Source of the DNA: Gonium pectorale
Taxonomy: Eukaryota; Chlorophyta; Chlorophyceae; Chlamydomonadales; Volvocaceae
Direction of reading: 5' to 3'
Length of the DNA: 15,617 nt
NCBI GenBank assembly: GCA_001584585.1
Contig: LSYV01000016.1
Span: forward strand, 628,192-643,808
Part shown: one piece after another, positions 7,609-15,617 of the stretch
Position numbering within the stretch: position 1 is the stretch's first letter
Layout of the letters: every line of letters begins with the position of its first letter
Position numbers and translations under genes: made by a program
The notes under the pieces: generated by a model
Database searches by the model: none
Seen by the model: the letters and a program-made list of their open reading frames with translations, nothing else
What the model was told of the DNA's origin: nothing

Positions 7609-10136
7609 CTATTGCGGCACAGGGGTCAAGCTGCTCCTGCTGCCAGAAGCACCGGCACCGTCGCGAAGTCCCTCAAGCGTCCGGACAATGGCCTCGAAGT
7701 CAGGGCGACCGTGGGGCTCAACCGACAGGCAGGCGGCCACGAGCTCCGCGTAGGTGCGATGGGGTGACTCCAGCATGTCCTGATAAGGGGCCGGGCAGCA
7801 AACGCGGGGAGATGGAAGGCGATTAGCGGTACATCTGCACAGGGGGCAGCTCAGCGTACTACCGATGTGTCTGTAGGGGCCCGTCTGGGGCTGTCCTGCA
7901 AACACCACTTACGTACGGGCCTATGTGCTATGTCAGGCACGTGCCATAGGACAGGGCCAGGTGATGACATCGCAGGGCCCCCATAGCGCAAACGCCGTTT
8001 ACCGGTGTGAGACGCGTGCGATGTGCACAGAGGCAAGATGCTTGTGCAGCAGGTCCCTCACGAGGTTGTCCGGGCGGCTTTGTACCAATTACAGCAGCTT
8101 GGACGGCCCATGCATGCGCATGCTGTTACCGCTAGATACGCATGCCCGCCACTGACCTCGACGAGGTATTGGCACAGGCGTGCGACGCTGCCGTGCCCCT
8201 CATCGCGGCCCAGAAGCGACCTGTATACGGCGGCGACCTCCTCGAGAGCGCACCCGTAGAAGAGCTCGATCAGCATGAGTCCGAACGACCAAACGTCGCC
8301 ACGTGGGGACTGCCGGCCCCCGATGAAGGTCTGCACGGCATACAGGGCACGCAGCAGCGCGCCAAGGGTTAAAGCTCCTGTGGCATTCTCGACGGGCGCA
8401 GCTGTGCCGAGCACCCGGCATTCGAGGCCTGTCGCTCGCACGCCAACCACAGATCGCCGCGTCCTTGCGGCTTGCCTCGCAACTGACAATGTACCCACAC
8501 ATGTCTTGCCCCGACCAAGCAGTGCACTCACCTCCGGTGCGCTTCTCGCTGGCGTCCCCTGCCACAGCTTGGACGCATGCGTGGCGCCCTCGGGGAGCGG
8601 CAGGCTCAGACCAAAGTCCGCCACCTTGGCGGTCAGCTGGGGCAGGCTCGAACCATGGGGCGTGCGCGGTGCCACCTTTGTTCCAGCGCTCGGCGTTTGC
8701 CCCTCCGAGGCCGGGGCACACACCATGAGGACGTTCTCTGCGCCAAGGGCAGGAAATCCCAGGGTAGCAGGATTGGTGAACAGAAGCAGGACTCATATTG
8801 ATTACCTAGCCCCTCTATACATTTGGTGTAAAGTGCTGTGGATATGCACGCAAGTACACGGGTGCGCGCGTGTCGGGTTATGGGCGACTAACGGGTCACT
8901 TTCGGGACTGATGCAGCCTGCTGTGTTCCTACACGTCCAGTACCCCCAAAGGAGCCTCACCCGGCTTGAGGTCGCCGTGAACGATGCGGCAGCTGTGTAT
9001 ATGTCGCATTCCCCGCGCCACATCCAGGGCCAAGCGAAGCGCAAGAGCGGTGCACGATCCTCCGTTGCAAACGCTTCCCGCCATGCCTTTCCCTGAGAGC
9101 AAGGAATTAGACGGGGCCAGCACCTTGGGTGTCAAGCGCCCGCAAGCAGGACTAAGCAAGAACACAGCAGATCCTGACGAATGAGGACATGCAATAGCTG
9201 CACAACACGGGATAAGTCAGCGGGCACGGCCAGCTGGTGACTGGGCCTGCCATATGACAGCGTGCATGCATGCCTTCGAACCTGACTGCCAAGAAGCACA
9301 GCAAGAGGGAAACCGAGCGACCCTAGCTTACTCAGCGCGCTCTGGAGCGTGCCGCCATTGCACAGCTCCTGCACGATGTACAGCTTATACGCGTCTCCAT
9401 CCACGACGGCAGCATGCACATCCACGCCCGCGTTGACACCGCCACCCGCTGGTCCCGAGCCGCGCTCGTGACTCGGCTGGTGAACGAGCGGCTTGAGCTC
9501 GTACGAGTAAGTCGCTGTGCGGACACGAGGAAGGTCGAGAAGGAAGGAAGCCGGTTATGGCGCTATGGAGCTTGCTGGAGGTTGCAGACGGTGAATCGCT
9601 CTCGCCTACCCGATACACACAACATGCACATGCCAAAAACAAAGCCCACTGTCAGGACCCAGCAGTTCCCCGGATGAGCAAGGGTAATGAATGACTCAGA
9701 ACCTGGGACCGGAGCCATGTTTACGCTCAAGGGGCTTCATCGAGTGCCGGGAATCAACGGTGACCTGGGCGAAGGCCGGTCCAGTGAACCCGGCTGCCTT
9801 CTTGGGGTCGTCTTTACGGGCATGGTGACAGTATGTATGCCCACTCCTTTTTCGCCGAAGCCCTTCCGGCGACCGCGACCGCAAGGAACTTCTGCATCAG
9901 CAGCTCCAGCCGGCATTGCGCAGCTCACCCACTACGTTGGGGTGCGCCATGCTCATGGAGATGGCCGCCTCGAGCACCGCCCGCTGCCGGGCACCTCCGT
10001 CCCCCCCGGCAGCGTCCGCCACGACGATGGTCTTGACGGCTACGTCGAGGCCGCGCCACGTGCCGTGGTACACGGCGCCAAACGCGCCCTTACCCAGCGC
10101 CGCGAGAATCTCCAGGTCCGCGCCGCCCAGCTCGGC
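7609..10136 (-). other. Kinase catalytic domain exons (9-14) of the receptor kinase
   Basis: Exon 9 carries the glycine loop GKGAFGAV, the VAVK lysine, helix C and HPNVV. Exon 10 starts by completing the Ala of ATYSYELKPL and holds a glycine-rich insert before beta strand 5 (YKLYIVQELCNGGTL). Exon 11 ends in IVHGDLKP; exon 12 continues ENVLM, has an insert of about 28 residues, then VADFGLS and GTPARSAPE. Exon 13 supplies DVWSFGLMLIELFYG. Exon 14 has ACLSVEPHGRPDFEAIVRTL and ends SSLTPVPQ, stop. Spacing from APE to DVWSFG is 11 residues, as in typical TKL kinases, which supports the splice choice. All catalytic residues are present, so I predict an active kinase. Confidence 0.88.
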
Positions 10137-13100
10137 CTGAATAGTGCGGTGCGAAGCAGTTTCGGGGGCCGCCGCGTAGAGCCAGACCAGCATGACCAAG
10201 GCACGGAAAGCGCAGCCCGAACAAGGACCCGCCCAGGACGCTCGCAAGCCACGGCCGCCGACGCAGCTGGCCGGAGGCCCCAGCAACTTCTCACGACCCT
10301 TCGCACGTGCATTCAGGTCGACTGCAAGTATCAATACGAAGTCCGCTGTTACGGCACCCCTGCCCTGCCCACCTGCAGGGTACGGATGGCCCGGGAAAGA
10401 TCCGACGACGCGCCGGCCCGCTTCGTCGTCGGCGGGGGGGTTGCGCCAGCCGGCTGCTCGGACAGCTGCTCGGACAGCTCCGTCGGCTGCTCCTCATCTT
10501 TCCGGTGCAGCAGCTTGTCGCGGAGATCACAGAAGTAAACCTGAGTGCGGAGGTTGGGGTGTGGGCTGTGGGTGTGGAAGGCATTCTCAATAGAGAAGGC
10601 TGGGGGCGCACTCCTCTTCCGACCGTCCAAACAACTGAGAGCGGAGGGGCGAAGGAGGGTCTCCAGGCGTTAGCGCGAAGCGCCGCCATCCCTCCATGGT
10701 GGTCCTGTGCATACATGGACAACTATGCCGGTGGCCTGGATGGGTACATAAGCCCGAGGTTGGAGTGGGGTGTGGGTACGGTGTCCAGGTAGAGCGCACA
10801 TGCCGGATGTTCAAAGGGACGAAGCCACACGTAGATTCAGGCTGGTCCTTCACCACGCGGAGGGACAGGGCGTCTGGTAGTGAGCAACGAAGTGTGTGCA
10901 CGCTAGCGGCAGCAAAAGCTGCCCCAACGTCCTTCCGGAGGCTCGGCGCGACCCGCCCTGCCGTCGGCTGGCGTTGCACTCACGCTGACGTCGTGGAGGA
11001 ACGTCCCGTCGTCAACCGGCGCCGGCAATGCGGCGTCTCCGGAGCCGCCCGAAGCCCAGGCAGGCGAGCCGGCCGCGTGGGATGTGCCCACGCAGCGCAG
11101 AGCAGACGCCGACGTGCGACGCATGAGCGCCTGGCACAGGACCCTGCGGCTCGCCTGCGGGACACGTTGGAGGATCGAACAGGCGGGGAGGAAGGCAACG
11201 ACGGCTGTTGCACATGCCGATACTGCGTTGCAGCGGGGCACAGCGGTCTGCCAAACGATGCCGCGTGCGCCTCGCGGCTACTGGAGCAGGTGGGCTGGGA
11301 GTTTGGTTCCTGGGACCGGCTTGGGATGCGCGTGTGTGACGGAGTTGCGGGTCCGTGGGCCGCTGGCGTGCCACGACGCGTCGCGTGGACGGCAGCCGCG
11401 GGTCGTTGGGCGTGGGTCGTTGGGCGTGGTTGCAGTGGCCGTTGGGTGCGTTGCCGTGCACCTCGCAGCCATGGCGAGGAGCTGCACACGCACTCACGCG
11501 CTGCGCATCGCACAACCGGCGCCCGAGCGTGCTTGCTCGCGCGCTGTGAACTCTGCTACACTGCCCTGAGCACGCGCGTTTTGGTCCCACCCACCGACAC
11601 ATGCGCTGCGCCCGGGGCGCTCCAATCCGAGCCACTCACCAGGGCCGCTGCGCTCCCGCGCTCCGTGGTGGCCGCACTCGTGGCGTTGGTATGGGTGTCG
11701 GGACTCATCGTGTTGCTGATGGTCGTGGGGGGCGTGCTGGCCGTGGTCTCCATCCCTGCCATCGACGTGCTCTTTGACAGCTCCAATAGCTTGCCAGCCC
11801 CCAGCAGCGGGCGGTCCGAAACCCCAGGGTCCCTCACAACAGGGCTTAGCCCCATGCGGAGCTCGGCCCTCTTGCAGGCGGACTCCTCGCCGCTGCTGTA
11901 CACTGTGAGAACCGAGGCGGCAGCAGAAGGTCCCGCCAGCGCCGCGCCGGAGGACGAAGGGTTGTCACCGCCGGTATCGTCCTTGCCGTTGCCCTCGCCG
12001 GCCTCCGGGCCGCCGTAAGCTCCCGTCCGGCGCCGCCGCCGCCGCATCACCAGCACCGTTACCCCGGCGGCGGCGAGCAGCAGCGTCGTGCCGATGGAGA
12101 CAGGCAGGGCGATTGCCAGCGACGCAGTCCAGGCGGGACGGCCAGGGGCAGAGCTGCTCGACGGTGGATCGGGCCCCCGGGCCCCTGGGTCCTGATGAAT
12201 GCTAGGACCCGTAGCACGGGGCAGCGGAGGCAGTGTAGGCGCTGAGGGGTCCAGCATGGAGACGGTATCGTGAACGGGAGGCCTGCTTGGCGGCGGGGCT
12301 GGCGGTTGGGTGGACGTGAAGTCCACAATGACAGCCGTGTTGACATCTGCCGTGGCAGGAGGAATAAGGGCGGGGAATCGGCTGGTTCCAAGCCAGGAAA
12401 GCGGTGTTTACGTTCATCAGCGTTGCGGGCGCAAGTTCGCACGATGGAACGGGTATGGTGGCAACACACTCGGCCCGACTGCAGGCTCCTGTGTCCGCGC
12501 CGCACCCGCCAGCTCCTTGTACGGCAGGTCCAGACGGACGTCCGGCAGAAGGCTGGCGCCCGGCGGTGCGTCCGGTGGCAGGGTGTACGTGATGGTGACG
12601 TTGGTTCCCTCCCAGCCGTAGTGGCGGGCCGACGCCAGGAGCAGCGTGCCAGTGGAGGCGTCGTACGATAGAGGCTACAAAGAATGGAGGACGGGCAGTC
12701 GCCGCGAGGCGTTGCAGCTTAGCATAAAATGGGTCGTCATCGCGATCCATGCTATAGCGTGACGACACCCCAACGGCAAGTCCTTTCCGGGGACTGAGCG
12801 CCTTACACAAGTTGAACTGACGCCGCCGCAAACAAGACAGACGCAAACCAACTAGTTTACCATGTCTCGGCCCCAAGTCTCAGATCATACCCGCGACACG
12901 GTACAGCCCTGCATGTACAGCCGCTACACCACCGCCATAGGCCCATCAGGCATGGACCATGCGCGCTTCGCTTGTCGCACGGACGAGCACACCTTCGATG
13001 CGGCGGCAAAGGCCAGCAGCTCTTCGCGGGTCGTGTTCAAGTACGGCGGTGGAGGCGGCGACGGGGGGAAAGGTGGCGGCGGAGGCGGCAGGGGAGGAGG

Positions 13101-15616
13101 CTCCGGCGGGCGGGTCGGAGCAGGGCTCCTCGGAGGCGAGGGCAACCCCGGGGATGGGGGGCCCGGCGGCGAGGGTGAGGGTGCTGTTTGAGGAAGGGTT
13201 TTGGGTGAGGAAAGGAGCGGGTGGGGGTGAGGAGGTCCGCGTGCTGAGGCAACGAAAGCAGTCACTCGGCAGCGCCAGAGTAGTTGTTGATTGCAACAGC
13301 CGGAGGTGGCGACCCGTGAGAGTCACAAGCCCAACGCCATGGACTCATTCGTCAACCCGAGCCCGGGCGTTCGCACGCTCCACGCAGCTCTACAGCTCAC
13401 GCGGCTCACGCAGCTTTGTCTCACGCGTCCAATGTGGTGCACGGTGCGGCGGCAGCGCATTCATAGGAGCACGCGTGCATCACGCGGGGCGCGCTAGCGA
13501 CGTGGACACATCCACGCCCAGCAACATCCAGAGGATCTGTGTGTGACATCACGGTTACTTGTTCATACGCGACACGAAAGCGGACAGCCAAACTCGCAGG
13601 TACCTCGTGGAGGCGACGGTGGTCGACCAAGGCGACGTGCAGGCGGCGATGGTGACGACGGTGGTGCAGGCGACGGTGCGAGTGGCGTCTGCGGCACGGC
13701 TGGGGGCTTTGGAAGCGGTGGAGACTGCATGACAGGTGCCCCGGGCGGCGCCCGAGGCCTGCCCTGCGCCGCCTGCAGCTCCGTCGCCGCGTGCTGCATT
13801 AGCACTGCCGCCACCAGCGCGAGCCACTCGGGCTCCGGAACCACCAGCGTCACGTTGTGGAGCTGAAGCAGAGGGGGGTCCTGGAGGGAAACGTCTCTGC
13901 CGAAGAGACGCGGCGCGAAACGATTCAGGAAACCCCTGAATGAGGACGTCAAATGGCTGGGTGTTCAAGCTCCGGCTTTTGTCCGGTGTTCTCAAGCGAC
14001 GGTAGGCGGTGCAAACTGCGGGACCTCTGTTTCGGACCTTACGCGAAGCTGTACAAAGCCTCCCAACTCCGTAAGGACCAGGCCTAAGAGGGCCGCCCAG
14101 TCCACAGTCAACCGAACACGGTGGCAGCGTTGCAAAGACGCGGGCCACGCCCTTTACCCCCAGTGCTTGACAGGAGCATCACACACCTGGCGTTATCCTC
14201 CCTGCATCGGAAAGAGGATTGGAACAACTCGTACCCACGTCCCGGCTCCGGCCCCCGCACCCAGAAGTGCTCCTGACCACCTGAGTGGCGGCTGGCGAGG
14301 AAGCCCGCACCTGTCGTAGGCAAAGTACCACAGCGGCAGCGTGCTGTTGGCCCAGGGCGCGTCCGGTCCCTCCAGCCCGCCGGTCAGGGCCCCAGTGCCG
14401 CTGCTGCCCCCGGGCGCCAGGTTGTACAGCACCAGGTCCCGGAGCGACACCGGACGCAGCAACTGGACTCCGCCAGACATGCCCTGACAGGTGAGGAGCA
14501 CGGGGTGGTGATCCACGCTGGCTGGGCTTGCGAGCTCGTGCACGCGTGCGGGGGGCGGCACATGCGGGGGTTGCCAAGGCGCGCACTGCAGGCTGCAGGG
14601 CATGCTCGGGGGCGCCAGTGCGGGACAAAAGAGTGGAGGAGCCAGCTGCGTGAATTGTGTGTGGTTTGCATGTTTCCACCGCCGCAACAGCCTACAATCT
14701 CCTGCTGACAGCGGCCAAGATTACATAACAAGGTGATAGCGGTGCCCCAATAAAGCCAGCCCGACCCACGAGGTCCTGAAAAAGCGCCCTCCCGCGAGGC
14801 CCACATCCCACCCCCGCCCCCAGTACCTTACGGGCCACGGCTAAGATGGGCGTACACATACAACTGCCCCGCCGCTGTCCTTACCTTGAGGTCAGTGAAT
14901 GTGCGGCCTCCCACCAGAAAAGAATTGTAGCCGCTAATGGTGCACACGCCCTTGTACAGCCCTGTGGTCTCCTCGCCACCAACAGCAGTGCTAGCTGCAG
15001 CGAGGCTCTTGACGGGGCTAAAAACGAGTGCCACCTCCAGGGGGCTGGTGACGGGGCCAACCTCGAGGGGGCTGGTGACGGGGTCAACCTCCAGGGGGCT
15101 GGCGACGGGGTCAACCTCCAGGGGGCTGGCGACGGGGTCAACCTCGAGGGGGCTGGCGACGGGGTCAATCTCCAGGGGGCTGGCGACGGGGTCAACCTCC
15201 AGGGGGCTGGCGACGGGGTCAACCTCGAGGGGGCTGGCGACGGGGGCAATCTCCAGGGGGCTGGCGACGGGGTCAACCTCGAGGGGGCTGGCGACGGGGT
15301 CAATCTCCAGGGGGCTGGCGACGGGGTCAACCTCCAGGGGGCTGGCGACGGGGTCAATCTCCAGGGGGCTGGCGACGGGGTCAACCTCGAGGGGGCTGGC
15401 GACGGGGTCAATCTCCAGGGGGCTGGCGACGGGGTCAACCTCCAGGGGGCTGGCGACGGGGTCAACCTCCAGGGGGCTGGCGACGGGGTCAACCTCGAGG
15501 GGGCTGGCGACGGGGTCAACCTCAAGGCTGCTGGCGACGGGGTCAACCTCCAGGGGGCTTGTGAGGGGGTCAGTTTCGAGGTGGCTGGCGACGGGGACAC
15601 CTCGAGTGGGCTGGTT
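7609..15616 (-). CDS. Receptor-like Ser/Thr protein kinase (TKL type), 14 exons, N-terminus outside window
   Basis: A single-pass surface receptor kinase: it should phosphorylate Ser/Thr of cytoplasmic targets after sensing an extracellular or wall signal. Exons, 5' to 3': 15616(or beyond)-14885, 14483-14311, 13896-13604, 13183-12993, 12674-12506, 12346-11640, 11154-10984, 10540-10373, 10136-9929, 9514-9332, 9092-8961, 8737-8532, 8330-8157, 7779-7609. All introns are GT-AG and all 13 junctions keep phase, giving about 1225 residues (numbered from the window edge). Residues about 1-200: 9-residue repeats. About 200-520: ectodomain with NST, NVT, NTT and NVT glycosylation sites and SP/PP-rich linkers. 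592-620: transmembrane helix, then six Arg. 876-1215: kinase with GKGAFGAV, VAVK Lys903, Glu924, HGDLKPEN (Asp1039, Asn1044), DFG 1083-1085, APE 1109-1111, DVWSFG and GRPDF. Odd: HGD for HRD and RSAPE for YMAPE. Exon 7 could also start 24 bases later, in frame. Ligand unknown; likely belongs to the large volvocine receptor-kinase family. Confidence 0.85.
11402..11429. repeat. 14-bp tandem repeat in intron 6
   Basis: GTCGTTGGGCGTGG occurs twice in tandem within the intron between exons 6 and 7 of the receptor kinase. Simple slippage repeat. Confidence 0.7.
11640..12346 (-). other. Exon 6: proline-rich stalk, transmembrane helix and juxtamembrane region
   Basis: The largest internal exon (707 bases). 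It begins DVNTAVIVDFTSTQPPAP, continues with a Pro/Ser-rich stalk, then the hydrophobic helix WTASLAIALPVSIGTTLLLA and AAGVTVLVM. Six arginines follow directly, a strong stop-transfer signal that puts the N-terminus outside. The cytoplasmic part is Gly/Ser/Thr-rich and low complexity. The exon ends at a perfect GTGAGT donor (11639-11634). Confidence 0.85.
12506..14483 (-). other. Ectodomain exons 2-5 of the receptor kinase
   Basis: Exon 2 reads GMSGGVQLLRPVSLRDLVLY and ends LPLWYFAYDR across the splice. Exon 3 holds LQLHNVTLVVPEPEWLALVA, then a proline-rich linker. Exon 4 is mostly Pro/Ser (PSPPGPPSPG, PPPPPPFPPSPPPPP), ending YLNTTREELLAFAAASK. Exon 5 reads PLSYDASTGTLLLASARHYG, then WEGTNVTITYTLPPDAPPGA. 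The SP/PP stretches resemble hydroxyproline-rich wall proteins of these algae. The folded parts look like the lineage-specific ectodomains of volvocine receptor kinases; I cannot name a domain. Confidence 0.75.
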
Positions 15617-15617
15617 T
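15035..15617. repeat. 27-bp coding minisatellite, 21 units plus a partial
   Basis: Plus-strand unit CTCCAGGGGGCTGGCGACGG followed by GGTCAAC. Units run every 27 bases from 15035; unit 21 (15575-15600) has 26 bases and a partial unit reaches the edge. On the minus strand, in the frame that joins exon 2, each unit encodes VDPVASPLE. Most variation is CTG/CTC (silent Leu) and GTT/ATT (Val/Ile). Units at the two ends are the most diverged (VAPVTSPLE inside, TDPLTSPLE and VDPVASSLE outside), the middle ones nearly identical, as expected if unequal exchange homogenises the centre. The array is in the ectodomain. Confidence 0.9.

Noticed and set aside
8058..8156. Extra exon between kinase exons 13 and 14
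   Set aside because: The frame stays open after exon 13, but joining exon 13 directly to exon 14 keeps phase and gives a normal C-lobe length, so no extra exon is needed.
8275..9096. Plus-strand open frame of 273 codons
   Set aside because: Antisense to kinase exons 11-13 with no recognisable protein; the opposite strand holds the clear kinase motifs.
10696..12018. Long plus-strand open frame of 440 codons
   Set aside because: It runs antisense over exons 6 and 7 of the receptor kinase and their intron; the minus-strand exons have the transmembrane helix, splice sites and matched phases, so this is a shadow of GC-rich coding DNA.
14881..15600. Minus-strand open frame of LTPSPAPWR repeats as the gene product
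   Set aside because: It does not join exon 2 in frame and uses less typical codons (TTG, CCA, AGG). The neighbouring frame, VDPVASPLE, continues to GGRTFTDLK and splices in phase. Kept as a finding only.
15035..15617. Plus-strand reading of the array as AGDGVNLQG repeats
   Set aside because: Open but without start, splice context or continuation; the repeat lies in a minus-strand exon.
15035..15617. CRISPR array
   Set aside because: The units are directly adjacent with no spacers and lie in a eukaryotic coding exon; this is a minisatellite.
1..15617. tRNA, rRNA or other structured RNA genes
   Set aside because: No sequence I recognised as a tRNA or rRNA on either strand by eye; a dedicated scan was not possible here.

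Overview
The window looks like nuclear DNA of a volvocine or Chlamydomonas-type green alga (inference). It is GC-rich, has many short introns with GTGAGT, GTGCGG and GTAAGN donors, codes for long Pro/Ser-rich extracellular linkers, is full of minisatellites, and carries TGTAA-type poly(A) motifs. An N at position 12 beside a 16-base A run suggests a draft assembly gap at the left edge.

Right half (7609 to the right edge, minus strand): one large multi-exon gene for a receptor-like Ser/Thr protein kinase of plant/algal TKL type. I could place 14 exons whose 13 junctions all keep phase, giving about 1225 residues with the N-terminus missing. Order of domains: a 9-residue tandem repeat (27-bp DNA units, at least 21 copies), a folded ectodomain interrupted by proline-rich linkers, a single transmembrane helix followed by six arginines, a low-complexity juxtamembrane stretch, then a complete kinase domain and a short C-terminal tail. 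The gene probably senses something at the cell surface or in the wall; the ligand cannot be read from the sequence.

Left half: a partial minus-strand first exon with a signal peptide (6-299) faces away from a plus-strand multi-exon gene for a disordered Ala/Pro-rich protein (about 1143-2182, possibly further), whose model is uncertain because one junction does not keep phase. A likely poly(A) motif lies at 2953. Next comes a repeat-rich block (about 2965-4545): imperfect GC-rich repeat units on both sides of a well-formed 195-residue minus-strand ORF (3550-4137) of unknown function, possibly transposon-derived, with a duplicated 3' end. From 4546 to 7608 I see no convincing gene, only G-rich minisatellite, an A-rich stretch with weak coding potential and the downstream region of the kinase gene.

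No rRNA, tRNA or CRISPR array was seen. The most unusual items are the repeat-encoded ectodomain with a one-base contraction near its outer end, a stop-free intron of 67 codons placed directly after the kinase APE motif, and the unusual RSAPE/HGD active-site variants.
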